The notes under the pieces: generated by a model | What the model was told of the DNA's origin: nothing | The model's input: the letters and a program-made list of their open reading frames with translations, nothing else | The model's database searches: none | Translations under genes and position numbers: made by a program | Shown: positions 54,762-63,636 of the stretch, one piece after another | How the letters are laid out: each line of letters begins with the position of its first letter | How positions within the stretch are numbered: position 1 is the stretch's first letter | Assembly: GCA_036381595.1 (NCBI GenBank) | Contig: DASVCN010000020.1 | Span: forward strand, 1-64,000 | Reading direction: 5' to 3' | Origin: Trueperaceae bacterium | GTDB taxonomy: Bacteria > Deinococcota > Deinococci > Deinococcales > Trueperaceae | DNA length: 64,000 nucleotides

Positions 54762-55780
54762 CAGAACCTCCCGCTGCGGACGCTGAACTTGGTGGGCTTG
54801 CCGTGCGTCTCTCCGCCCCTCTTGATCCACTCCCCAACCCACTCCACGAGCTGGTCGACCGTCACAGATGGGTAGCCGAAGAGGGTGTGGGCCTTGCCGG
54901 CGTTGTTGAGTAGGGCGGTCTCCTGCTCCTCGCCCACCAGGACCGGCTCGATGCCCAGTAGCTTGCCCAGCTCCTGAGCGACCCGCCTGACGGAGACGAT
55001 CTCCGGGCCGGTCACGTTGAGGACCGTTGGTGGCGAGCCGCACAGCTTCAGCGAGCGCAGCGCGATCCGGTTGGCATCACCCTGCCAGATAACGTTCATG
55101 TGACCCATGGAGACGTCTATCGGCTCGCCGTTGCTGATAGCTGTGGCGATATCGACGAGGGTGCCGTAGCGCAGCTCGACCGCGTAGTTGAGGCGGTACA
55201 GCAGCACCGGAGTGCCGTACTGGTGCGAGCCGTACTCGAACAGCCGCTCCCGTCCCAGGCACGACTGGGCGTACTCGCCGACCGGCCCCACGGGGTCGCC
55301 CTCGCGGCTTCCGCCCGAGGCCACGGGCACCAGCGGGTAGACGTTTCCGGTGGAGAAGGCGACGATCCGCGAGTCGCGGAAACGGCGCGCCACGAGGCCA
55401 GGCAGGAAGGCGTTCTGAGCCCAGGTGAGGTGTTCGTTTCCGGTGCTGCCGAACTTCATCGCCACCATGTAGATGATGTTCGCTGCGTCCGGAAGCGCCT
55501 CCATCGCGCCGGGCTCGAGCAGGTCGAGGGCGATGGTGGTGGCGCCCGCCTCTTCGAGCTGGGACCGTAGCCGCCCGTCGCCGAAGCGCGAGACGGCAGT
55601 GACCCTCTTCTCGACCCCTGCCTCGCGGATGGCGTTGCAGGCCATCCTCACCAGGCTGGGACCCATCTTGCCGCCCGCTCCCAGGACCAGGATGTCGCCG
55701 TCGAGGTCCGCCAGGTCCTCCACTACCCCAGGCGAGGGCGCCGCCAACCGCTCTTCGAGTTCCGCAACCGATCCGATCAC
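54761..55780 (-). CDS. NAD-dependent epimerase/dehydratase family protein
   Basis: 339 residues, GTG start. Extended SDR: ILVLGAGGKMGPSLVRMA for NAD, then FSTGNVYPLVP and EYAQSCLGRERLF. The usual YxxxK appears degenerate (YAQSCLG), so catalysis by the normal Tyr/Lys pair is doubtful. Cotranscribed with the DapA-like gene and divergent from the Gfo/Idh/MocA operon across the palindrome at 55847. Confidence 0.8.
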   Translation of the reverse strand: MIGSVAELEERLAAPSPGVVEDLADLDGDILVLGAGGKMGPSLVRMACNAIREAGVEKRVTAVSRFGDGRLRSQLEEAGATTIALDLLEPGAMEALPDAANIIYMVAMKFGSTGNEHLTWAQNAFLPGLVARRFRDSRIVAFSTGNVYPLVPVASGGSREGDPVGPVGEYAQSCLGRERLFEYGSHQYGTPVLLYRLNYAVELRYGTLVDIATAISNGEPIDVSMGHMNVIWQGDANRIALRSLKLCGSPPTVLNVTGPEIVSVRRVAQELGKLLGIEPVLVGEEQETALLNNAGKAHTLFGYPSVTVDQLVEWVGEWIKRGGETHGKPTKFSVRSGRF

Positions 55781-55846
55781 CCGCGCATGGTAACTCAGCC
55801 GGCAGGCGGTGGCTTCGGCCGCTCGCCGGCAATCCCGGTTCGGGCG

Positions 55847-55865
55847 GAGAATATATTATATTCTC
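55847..55865. promoter_or_regulatory. Perfect 19-bp AT-rich palindrome in a divergent promoter region
   Basis: GAGAATATATTATATTCTC, arms of 9 bp around a central T, between the minus-strand epimerase operon and the plus-strand dehydrogenase operon. It stands out as the most AT-rich site in this GC-rich locus and contains TATATT and TATTAT matches to -10 elements. A good operator candidate for the GntR/FCD regulator at 59156, by inference. Confidence 0.7.
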
Positions 55866-55927
55866 GGTCTACACGATCGGAACCCGGATAACCGACCGGT
55901 CGAACCGGCCACCCCGAGGAGGCTCCC

Positions 55928-57079
55928 GTGAGCAGACGAACGATCGGCATAGCGATGAACGGCGTAACCGGCCGGATGGGCAGGAACCAGCACCTCCAGC
56001 GCTCGATCCTGGCGATCCGGGAGCAGGGCGGGCTCGACCTGGGCGGCGGCGAGGTGTTGTGGCCCGAGCCGCTGCTCGTGGGTCGCAGCGAGTCGAAGCT
56101 ACGGAAGCTCGCTTCCGAAAGCGGAATCGACCGCTGGACGACGGACCTTGGCGAGGCGCTCTCCCAGCCCGACATCGAGATCTACTTCGATGCTCAGATC
56201 ACCTCGGCCCGGGTGCCCGCCGTGAAGGCTGCCATCGAGGCCGGCAAGCACGTCTACTGCGAGAAGCCTACAGCCGAGTCGTTGGATGACGCCCTCGACC
56301 TGGCGCGCCTCGCCGAGGCCCGGGGGGTGAAGCACGGCGTGGTGCAGGACAAGCTCTTCCTTCCCGGCCTCCTCAAGCTGAAGAGGGTCATCGACAGCGG
56401 CCTCCTGGGGCGGATCCTCTCGGTAAGAGGCGAGTTCGGATACTGGGTGTTCGAGGGCGACTGGCAGTCGGCTCAGCGGCCGTCGTGGAACTACCGGAAG
56501 GAGGAGGGCGGGGGGATCATCGTCGACATGCTGCCCCACTGGCGCTACGTGCTCGACAACCTCTTCGGCGAGGTCCGCGCCGTCTCCTGCCTGGGAGCGA
56601 CGCACATAGCCCGGCGTTGGGACGAACGCGGCGAGCCGTACGAGGCGACCGCCGACGACGCCGCCTACGCCACCTTCCGCCTCGAAGGCGGGGTCATCGC
56701 CCAGGTCAACTCCTCCTGGACGACCCGCGTCTATCGCGACGAACTGGTCTCCTTCCAGGTCGACGGCACCGAGGGGAGCGCGGTCGCGGGCCTGCGCGAA
56801 TGCCGGGTGCAGCACCGAGCCATGACGCCGAAGCCGGTTTGGAACCCGGACGTGCCCAACCCGTTCGACTTCCGGAACGACTGGACCGAGGTGCCCGACA
56901 ACGAGGCGTTCGACAACGGTTTCAAGACCCAATGGGAGCTCTTCCTGCGCCACGTGACACAGGGAACGCCCTACCGGCAGACGCTCCTGGAGGGCGCCAA
57001 GGGCGTGCAACTCGCCGAACTGGGCCTCAAGTCGTGGCGTGAGGGCTGCTGGCTGGACGTGCCGGAGTTGCGAGCGTGA
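55928..57079 (+). CDS. Gfo/Idh/MocA family oxidoreductase
   Basis: 383 residues, GTG start. The N-terminal Rossmann domain reads GIAMNGVTGRMGRNQHLQRS, unusual for the family (normally GxGxxG); EKPTAESLDDAL holds the family Lys. C-terminal DMLPHWRYVLDNLFG has the Asp-His of the active site. NAD(P)-dependent oxidation of a sugar or sugar derivative. Its stop overlaps the DUF993 start (GTGA). Confidence 0.88.
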   Translation: MSRRTIGIAMNGVTGRMGRNQHLQRSILAIREQGGLDLGGGEVLWPEPLLVGRSESKLRKLASESGIDRWTTDLGEALSQPDIEIYFDAQITSARVPAVKAAIEAGKHVYCEKPTAESLDDALDLARLAEARGVKHGVVQDKLFLPGLLKLKRVIDSGLLGRILSVRGEFGYWVFEGDWQSAQRPSWNYRKEEGGGIIVDMLPHWRYVLDNLFGEVRAVSCLGATHIARRWDERGEPYEATADDAAYATFRLEGGVIAQVNSSWTTRVYRDELVSFQVDGTEGSAVAGLRECRVQHRAMTPKPVWNPDVPNPFDFRNDWTEVPDNEAFDNGFKTQWELFLRHVTQGTPYRQTLLEGAKGVQLAELGLKSWREGCWLDVPELRA

Positions 57080-58245
57080 CCGTCGCGAGCAGGGAACTCA
57101 CGATCCCGCGCCTCGACGGCAGCCTCGAACGCTACTCCCCCGGCCAACCCCAGGCGTTCACCCGACCGGTCGAGCCGCTCTCCAGCCGGATCCTCTACGC
57201 GGCCGTGCACGTCGTCGCCGACCCGCTGGCCAGCGACACCGAGCGGGCTGTTCTCGACTGGCAGGCGACCATGGAGTACCGGCGCCACCTGTGGAGCTGG
57301 GGCCTGGGGGTGGCCGAAGCGATGGACACCGCCCAACGCGGGATGGGTCTCGACTACCGGGCGACCCGGGAGCTGATCGCCCGAACGGCCGCCGAAGCCA
57401 AGACGGTCGGCGGAGCGCTCGTGTGCGGCGCGTCGACCGACCAGCTTCCGCCCGACGAGCGCTTCGGGCTGAGCGAGATCACCTCTGCCTACATCGAGCA
57501 GTGCCGCTACATCGAGGAGCAGGGGGCGGGGATCGTCCTGATGGCCAGCCGGCACCTCGCGGCAGCGGCAGGAGGACCGGAGGATTATCGACGCGTCTAC
57601 GACGAGGTGCTGAGCGAACTGGAGCGGCCGGTGATCATCCACTGGCTTGGCGAGATGTTCGATCCCGCCCTGGCGGGCTACTGGGGCTCGGCCGAGCTCG
57701 ACCGGGCGATGGAACTGTGCCTCGGACTGCTCCACGACCACCGCGACCGCATCGACGGCGTCAAGCTGTCACTCCTCGACAAGGACCGGGAAGTTCAGCT
57801 GCGCTCGATGCTGCCCGACGGCGTGCGCATGTACACGGGGGACGACTTCAACTACGACGAACTGATCCTCGGCGACGGCGACCGTCACAGCGACGCGCTG
57901 CTGGGTATCTTCGATGGCATCGCGCCGGCCGCCTCTGCCGCCGTGCAGGCGCTCGACGACGGCCGGGTCGAGGAGTACCGGGAGATTCTTGCGCCCACCG
58001 TCCCGCTGGCGCGCCACATCTTCAGCACGCCCACCTACTACTACAAGACGGGGATGGTGTTCCTCTCCTACCTGAACGGCCACCAGTCCCACTTCCGGAT
58101 GGTAGGCGGACTGGAGAGCGCCAGGTCAGTCCCCCACCTGAGCGAACTCTTCATTCTGGCCGACCGGGCCGGACTGCTTGCCGACCCGGAGCTGGCCGTT
58201 GCCCGCATGCGGGCCTTCCTCGAACTGGCCGGGGTCGACGCGTGA
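57076..58245 (+). CDS. DUF993 family protein (DapA-like fold)
   Basis: 389 residues, full-length for DUF993. IDGVKLSLLDKDREVQLRSM looks like a class I aldolase Lys strand, and IIHWLGEMFDPALAGYWG and YTGDDFNYDELI are characteristic. Function unknown; related to the dihydrodipicolinate synthase superfamily. Coupled to the Gfo/Idh/MocA gene. A second DapA-like aldolase sits on the other side of the palindrome. Confidence 0.88.
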   Translation: MTVASRELTIPRLDGSLERYSPGQPQAFTRPVEPLSSRILYAAVHVVADPLASDTERAVLDWQATMEYRRHLWSWGLGVAEAMDTAQRGMGLDYRATRELIARTAAEAKTVGGALVCGASTDQLPPDERFGLSEITSAYIEQCRYIEEQGAGIVLMASRHLAAAAGGPEDYRRVYDEVLSELERPVIIHWLGEMFDPALAGYWGSAELDRAMELCLGLLHDHRDRIDGVKLSLLDKDREVQLRSMLPDGVRMYTGDDFNYDELILGDGDRHSDALLGIFDGIAPAASAAVQALDDGRVEEYREILAPTVPLARHIFSTPTYYYKTGMVFLSYLNGHQSHFRMVGGLESARSVPHLSELFILADRAGLLADPELAVARMRAFLELAGVDA

Positions 58246-58282
58246 GCCGGGTTTCGACGCGCAAAGGAGCGGAGCGGGAACG

Positions 58283-59140
58283 GTGAACGGGCGGTCGGAT
58301 GCAGGCGCCTGGGTCAAGAGTCCCCTCGAGCGGCTCAGTCTGAATCAGGCCACGGTCCAGTCGTGGGGAGTTCGCGAGACGATCGAGGGGTGCGCGCGGC
58401 ACGGCATCCCCTACGTGGGCCTGTGGCGCGACAAGCTGGCTCAGGAGGGGGTCGAGTCGGCCCGGCGGCTGCTCGAGGAGACCGGGGTGAAGGTGTCGAG
58501 CCTCTGCCGCGGCGGCTTCTTCCCCGCTCCCACCGAGAGCGAGCGTCGCGAGCGGATCGACGATAACCGCCGTGCTATCGACGAGGCCGCCGCCGTGGGC
58601 ACCGACGTGCTCGTGCTCGTCTGCGGGGGGATAGCCGGCCGCGACCTCGAGGGCTCGAGGCGGATGGTCGAGGAGGGCATCGCGGAGGTGCTGCCATACG
58701 CCAGCGAGCGCGGAGTGAAACTGGGGATCGAGCCGCTGCACCCGATGTTCGCCGCCGACCGGTCGGTGATCTGCACCCTGGGTCAGGCGGTAGCGATGGC
58801 CCAGCGATTGGATTCGGCGGCGGTCGGGGTGGTGGTCGACGTCTACCACGTGTGGTGGGACGACCAGGTGTACGAGCTCATCGAACGAGCAACCGGCAGG
58901 ATCATCGGGTTCCACGTCGACGACTGGCTGGCCCCGCCGCCCGACGTGCTCATGGGCCGCGGCATGATGGGAGACGGCGCCATCGACCTCAGCGGCCTCT
59001 TCGAGGCGGTCGCCCGGGCCGGCTACGACGGACCGGTCGAGGTGGAGATCTTCAACCGCGACATCTGGGAGACGCCCGCCGACGAGGTAGTCGCACTCAT
59101 GAAGGAGAGGTACCGCCGGCATGTCCTGGGCGACGGCTGA
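58283..59140 (+). CDS. Sugar phosphate isomerase/epimerase (xylose-isomerase-like TIM barrel)
   Basis: 285 residues from GTG 58283. AP2/xylose-isomerase-like barrel with metal ligand candidates in GIEPLHPMFA, VVVDVYHVWW, IIGFHVDDWL and VEVEIFNRDIW. In such clusters these enzymes isomerise or beta-eliminate keto-sugars. Part of the operon from 55928. Confidence 0.88.
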   Translation: MNGRSDAGAWVKSPLERLSLNQATVQSWGVRETIEGCARHGIPYVGLWRDKLAQEGVESARRLLEETGVKVSSLCRGGFFPAPTESERRERIDDNRRAIDEAAAVGTDVLVLVCGGIAGRDLEGSRRMVEEGIAEVLPYASERGVKLGIEPLHPMFAADRSVICTLGQAVAMAQRLDSAAVGVVVDVYHVWWDDQVYELIERATGRIIGFHVDDWLAPPPDVLMGRGMMGDGAIDLSGLFEAVARAGYDGPVEVEIFNRDIWETPADEVVALMKERYRRHVLGDG

Positions 59141-59155
59141 CCGACCCTACCCGCG

Positions 59156-59836
59156 GTGGCGCGAGTGAGCATCGCCGCCACGCGCTCTCCAGCGGCCCGC
59201 GGCCGCAAGCAGGACCGGGTCTACCGGGCGGTTCGTGACCGCATCCTCTCGGGCGACCTGCCACCGGGCAGCAGGCTGCGGACCGACGAGATCGGTCGCG
59301 ACCTGGAGGTGAGCCACATCCCGGTCCGCGAGGCCCTCAAACAGCTGCAGGCAGAGGGGTACGTAACGGTAGAACCGTTCGTGGGGGCGAAGGTCGCAGA
59401 CCTCCCGGTCGAGTGGATAGAAGAGGTGTTCGAGCTCAAGGAGTCGCTCGAATTGCTGGGCGGCCGGGCCGCCTGCAGGTCGAGCGGTGAGGAGGAGTTG
59501 GCGGCCATCCGCGAGATCGTGAGGAGGATGGACGGCCTGACCGACGACCCCGAGGCGTGGTCACGCGCCAACGTCGAACTGCACCGGCTCATCTGCACTG
59601 CGGGCGGCAAGGAACTCACCGGGCGGATGCTGGGCCGGGTGATGGACCAGTGGGACCTGCTCAGGCGACGCTACCTGGAGGAGGTCTCGGCGCAGCGGCT
59701 CGCACAGGCGCAAGTCGAGCACCGGGCTATCTTCGAGGCGCTGGAATTGCGCGACGAGGAGAAGCTGGCGAGCCTGATAAGGGGTCACAACCGCGCGGCC
59801 CGTTCGGCCTACCTGCGACATCTGGGGCTGGAGTGA
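59156..59836 (+). CDS. GntR family regulator, FCD subgroup
   Basis: 226 residues from GTG 59156 (59165 also possible). N-terminal winged HTH: LRTDEIGRDLEVSHIPVREA followed by LKQLQAEGYV. C-terminal helical FCD ligand domain with metal-site candidates ELHRLI and VEHRAIFEAL. Last gene of the operon; likely controls it in response to a pathway acid. Probable binding to the palindrome at 55847 is inference. Confidence 0.92.
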   Translation: MARVSIAATRSPAARGRKQDRVYRAVRDRILSGDLPPGSRLRTDEIGRDLEVSHIPVREALKQLQAEGYVTVEPFVGAKVADLPVEWIEEVFELKESLELLGGRAACRSSGEEELAAIREIVRRMDGLTDDPEAWSRANVELHRLICTAGGKELTGRMLGRVMDQWDLLRRRYLEEVSAQRLAQAQVEHRAIFEALELRDEEKLASLIRGHNRAARSAYLRHLGLE

Positions 59837-59837
59837 C

Positions 59838-60680
59838 TCAGCTCCGCGCGCTCGAGCCGAGCCCCTCCTCCACGCCCCGCAGGTAGCCGATCGCCCGGGC
59901 CGCGGTGGTGGGTCCGTCGGGCAGGTAGACGAAAGGCTCCACCCCGCAGTAGCCCTCGTAGTTCACCTCGTCCAGGGCCCGCAGCACCGAGGCGAACTCG
60001 TCCTCGCCCTGACCGGGCGCGCCTCTGTTGCGGTCGTTCAGGTGCACATGGGAGACGATCCCGGGCGGCACCCAGCGCCTGATGAGGTCGGCGACCCCCT
60101 CCGACTCGCTCAGCCGGGCCGCCCGGCAATCGATCATGGTGCGGAGCGCCCTGTTGCCTATCTCCTCGACGATCTCCGCGGCCTCCGCGACGGTATTGAC
60201 GAACTCGGTCTCCTGGACCGAGAGCGGCTCGATGCAGTAGGTGACACCGGCCACGCGGGCAGAGTCGCCGGCTCTGGCGAAAGCCTCCCGGGCCCGCTCC
60301 TTCGCCCCCTGCCTGTCCCCCTCGGTCAGCTCGCGTTGCCCGGGCGAACCGTGAACCAGCACGTTGCCGCCCAGGTCGGCACAGAGTTCGACCAGTCCCT
60401 CCATCACCTCGAACGTGCGCCTGCGAACTGCCGGATCTGGACTCGTGATCGAGAGCCCCTGGGGGCTCACCAGCAGCCAGTGCAGCGAGCCGACGACGCA
60501 GCCGGTCTCCTCGAGCGTTCGGCGTAGCCGGGCTCGTTCGGCGGACGGGACCAGGTGCGGTTCCTCGCCGAGAGTGAACGGCGCCAGTTCGAGCCCGTCG
60601 AAGCCCAGCTGCAGCGCCAGCTCGCACTGGGCCTCGAAGCTTAGTTCGCGTACGACTTCGTTACAGAGCAGATAGCGCAA
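59838..60680 (-). CDS. Sugar phosphate isomerase/epimerase (hydroxypyruvate isomerase-like)
   Basis: 280 residues, TTG start with GGGAGAC upstream. Barrel motifs: GFDGLELAPF, LHWLLVSP, YCIEPLSVQETEF (metal Glu), TMIDCRAA, SHVHLNDRN and GVEPFVYLPDG. Convergent with gntR, 1 nt between stops. Second of three such barrels in the cluster. Confidence 0.87.
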   Translation of the reverse strand: MRYLLCNEVVRELSFEAQCELALQLGFDGLELAPFTLGEEPHLVPSAERARLRRTLEETGCVVGSLHWLLVSPQGLSITSPDPAVRRRTFEVMEGLVELCADLGGNVLVHGSPGQRELTEGDRQGAKERAREAFARAGDSARVAGVTYCIEPLSVQETEFVNTVAEAAEIVEEIGNRALRTMIDCRAARLSESEGVADLIRRWVPPGIVSHVHLNDRNRGAPGQGEDEFASVLRALDEVNYEGYCGVEPFVYLPDGPTTAARAIGYLRGVEEGLGSSARS

Positions 60681-60738
60681 CGGCTGTCTCCCATCCGCGC
60701 GAGCGTACCGTTCTCCCCCGCCCGCGGCTTCGCGCCCT

Positions 60739-61590
60739 TCAACCCAACTCCAGTCCGGCCGCCAGCCGCACGGCGGCGCCGGTGAGCGTTGGCGGCCGCC
60801 CCTGCAGGCTCATCCGTGACAGCCGCCGCTGCGAAGCGAGTCCGGCTCTTCCCAGCAGCACGGTAGTCAGTTCGGAGTCGAGCACATCCATCAGCACCGG
60901 CTCACCCTGCAGGCGCCTCGCGGCCGCCATCAGCAGTTCGCTGATCTGCCCCTCGCCGCTGGCGACCAGCGGCCCCAACTGCCACTGCTCACGGCCCGGC
61001 CGCACGATCGCGTAACCGCTGACCCCCGGCCCCGTCCGAGTGAACCAGCCGGCGTTGGCTGGTTCTCTGAGCAGATTTTCCAGCAGCGTTCGTCTATCGA
61101 CCCCGGTTGCCTCGAGGTCGAAATCGGCGACCTCGGCCAGAGATTCCATGGTGATCGCGGTGGCGCCGGCACTGGACGCCCCGGAGGTGGGCGCAGCGAG
61201 CGAACCAGCCCAGCGCTCGACCGCCTGGACGGCCTCGAAGCCGGCTGTCCGGTAGAGCGGCTCTCCGAACCGGGTAGCGTCGAGCCCGACCGCCGCAACA
61301 CCCGCTTCCTGCGCCAACTCCAGCGATCGCCGCAGCACGGTTCGCCCCAGCCCCCTGCCGCGCTGGTCCTCGCGCACGATCACCATGCCGATCCATGCCA
61401 GCCGGTCTCCGTAGGCGATAACCGTGGCCGTTGCGACCAGTTCGCCGTCCTCACGGATGCCTGTTCCGCGGGCCCCGTCGAGCTCCAGCAGCCTCCGCCA
61501 GTCGGCCTCGCTCTGGTTCCAGCCGACCTGGCCCGAGAGCAGGACGGCTTCCTCGACAAGCGAGGGTCCGAGTACGATCGTTTCCGGCAC
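60739..61590 (-). CDS. GNAT family N-acetyltransferase
   Basis: 283 residues, GTG start 7 nt after the dehydrogenase stop. The N-terminal GNAT domain has VREDQRGRGLGRTVLRRSLE for acetyl-CoA. The C-terminal half (TGPGVSGYAIVRPGREQWQL, GPLVASGEG) resembles the GNAT-associated YitH/HpnK-type acetyltransferase C-domain. Substrate unknown; it is in the sugar operon by position. Confidence 0.85.
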   Translation of the reverse strand: MPETIVLGPSLVEEAVLLSGQVGWNQSEADWRRLLELDGARGTGIREDGELVATATVIAYGDRLAWIGMVIVREDQRGRGLGRTVLRRSLELAQEAGVAAVGLDATRFGEPLYRTAGFEAVQAVERWAGSLAAPTSGASSAGATAITMESLAEVADFDLEATGVDRRTLLENLLREPANAGWFTRTGPGVSGYAIVRPGREQWQLGPLVASGEGQISELLMAAARRLQGEPVLMDVLDSELTTVLLGRAGLASQRRLSRMSLQGRPPTLTGAAVRLAAGLELG

Positions 61591-61597
61591 CGGATCC

Positions 61598-62659
61598 TTA
61601 GCGGTCTCGGTCGCGGGTGGCGAGCTCGACGGGCGCGCCTGTCCTCGCCGAGCGGTAGATCGCCTCGGCGACCTCCACCGACCGCAACCCTTCATAGCCG
61701 TCCACCAGCGGCCCGACGTCGGTTTCGACTGCCCTCAGGAACTCCTCGAGCTGACGCCGGTGGTTCTCGAACGACATCGCCATCGGATCGCTGAACGTCC
61801 CCGAAGCCTGCGCCGAGTACCTACCCAGCAACCGCTCACGCTCCTCGTCGGAGACGCCTGCCAGCTGCCACTGTTCGATGCTGTCGTCCTTGACCCGTAC
61901 GTACCCCTTGTCACCATGGATGTCCATGACCTTCGGCTGGCCGGGGAAGAGCGAGGTGGCCGCGCTGAGTTGGCCCAGCCCGCCGTTGGCGTAGCGGAGA
62001 ACGGCGACGAGCGTGTCCTCGACCTCGAGGCGCTCGTGTGCCAGCGTCGCGGCGTAGGCGAAAACCTCCTGGATGGGACCCATCAGCCAGAGCAGCATGT
62101 CGACCGCATGGATCGCCTGATTCATCAGGGCTCCACCGCCGTCGAGCGCCCACGTCCCGCGCCAGTCGCTGGAGTCGTAGTACGCCTGGGAGCGGTACCA
62201 CTTGACCGACGCGTCGGCCTGCAGCAGGCGGCCCAGCTCTCCCGCCTCGATCGTTCGCTTGAGCAGACGGTGAGAGTCCGAGAAGCGAGCCATGAAGATA
62301 GTCGCCAGCTTCACCCCTGCCTGCTCGGCCGCCTCGATGATGCGCCGCGCCCGTTCGACCGTCACCTCGAGCGGCTTCTCGACCACCACCTGCTTACCGG
62401 CCTGTGCAGCCGCGACGGCGGGTTCCAGATGAGCTCCGCTGGGCGTGCAGACGCAGACGACCTCGACCTCGTCATCGGCGACGAGCGAGTTCAGGTCGTC
62501 GTACGCCTTGGCGTCGTGCTTCCGGGCCAGATCCCTCGCCTGTTCTGGGCTGCGGCCCAGGACGCCGACGAGTCGGGCGTTGGGTAGCCGTTCTATCGAG
62601 TCGATGTGAGCGGCGGAGATGTTGCCGGTGCCCACTACCGCGAATCCGTACTGATGCAT
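61598..62659 (-). CDS. Gfo/Idh/MocA family oxidoreductase
   Basis: 353 residues. VVGTGNISAAHIDSIERLPN for NAD(P), EKPLEVTVERARRII with the family Lys, and GGALMNQAIHAVDMLLWLMG with the catalytic Asp-His region. Classical fold, unlike the variant at 55928. The second sugar dehydrogenase of the locus. Confidence 0.92.
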   Translation of the reverse strand: MHQYGFAVVGTGNISAAHIDSIERLPNARLVGVLGRSPEQARDLARKHDAKAYDDLNSLVADDEVEVVCVCTPSGAHLEPAVAAAQAGKQVVVEKPLEVTVERARRIIEAAEQAGVKLATIFMARFSDSHRLLKRTIEAGELGRLLQADASVKWYRSQAYYDSSDWRGTWALDGGGALMNQAIHAVDMLLWLMGPIQEVFAYAATLAHERLEVEDTLVAVLRYANGGLGQLSAATSLFPGQPKVMDIHGDKGYVRVKDDSIEQWQLAGVSDEERERLLGRYSAQASGTFSDPMAMSFENHRRQLEEFLRAVETDVGPLVDGYEGLRSVEVAEAIYRSARTGAPVELATRDRDR

Positions 62660-62751
62660 GTGCCTCCTCTACCGAGCACCGCCCCGACCGCGCCGCCCCT
62701 TCGGCCGCGCCGCTCACGCAGCTGCCGCCGGAGGGGCGACCAGGCGGACCT

Positions 62752-63633
62752 CTAGGCCAGGACCTTCTCCACGAGCTGCTGGGCCGCCTTCACCGCCTGC
62801 TGGGCCGCTTCGGCCTGCGCGACCCCCGCCGGGTCGTAGTGCGGCTCGAGTACCAGCTGACCCCCGTAGCCGTCATGGCGCAGCGCCCTGAGCTGCTGCT
62901 CGAAGCCGACCTCCCCACGGCCGACCGGAACGAAGGAGGCGGCGCCGTCGGCCCCTCTGACCACGTCCTTCAGGTGAACGTGACCAACGGAGCCGCCGGG
63001 AAGTGAACGGTAACCGCGAGGGAAGGCGTCCTCACCGGCCGCCTGGGCGTTCCCCGGGTCCCAGAGCACCGTGAGGTGGGAGAGCAGATCGGCGGCCAAC
63101 CGAGCCTCCAGCCCCCTCCACAGCCGGCCCAGTTCCTCGCCGGTGCCGACGATGCAGACCGGTTCGTTCTCGACGGCCAGCACGACGTCGTGCTCGCGGG
63201 CAAAGCGGGCCGCATCGCCCAACTTGCCGATCAGGTCTGCTGCGACCTCGTCGCTCCACGGTTCACGCCAGAAGCTGAACACCCGCACGAAGCGAGTGCC
63301 GAAGCGCCGGCACAGGCTCGCCGCACGATCGAGCAGCTCGAGTTGTTCCTCGAAGCTCTCCGAGCCGCCGAGAGCGAAGTCGGCCGCCATCGCCCGGGGC
63401 TTGCCGTCGAGCGGCGACTTGAACACGGGCGAAGCTATCGCGGTGACGGTCAGGCCGAGTCGCTCGAGGATGCGCTCGGCGCGCTCGAGTTGCGACTCGC
63501 TCAGCTGGAGGACGTTCTCGCCCCACATGGTGCGCAGCTCGACGTGCCGGAGTCCCCAGGCCGCCGCCAGTTCGCAGGCCCTCTCGAAGTCACCGGCGAC
63601 CTCGTCGGTGATGACACCGATCTCGAAGGCCAC
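62752..63633 (-). CDS. Sugar phosphate isomerase/epimerase (TIM barrel)
   Basis: 293 residues, GTG start 3 nt after the TctA stop. Barrel motifs: LRHVELRTMWGENVL, VLAVENEPVCIVG (metal Glu), VLWDPGNAQAAG, GHVHLKDVV and LVLEPHYDPAG. Third such enzyme in the locus and cotranscribed with a transporter, so probably acts on the imported compound or its keto form. Confidence 0.9.
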   Translation of the reverse strand: MAFEIGVITDEVAGDFERACELAAAWGLRHVELRTMWGENVLQLSESQLERAERILERLGLTVTAIASPVFKSPLDGKPRAMAADFALGGSESFEEQLELLDRAASLCRRFGTRFVRVFSFWREPWSDEVAADLIGKLGDAARFAREHDVVLAVENEPVCIVGTGEELGRLWRGLEARLAADLLSHLTVLWDPGNAQAAGEDAFPRGYRSLPGGSVGHVHLKDVVRGADGAASFVPVGRGEVGFEQQLRALRHDGYGGQLVLEPHYDPAGVAQAEAAQQAVKAAQQLVEKVLA

Positions 63634-63636
63634 CCG

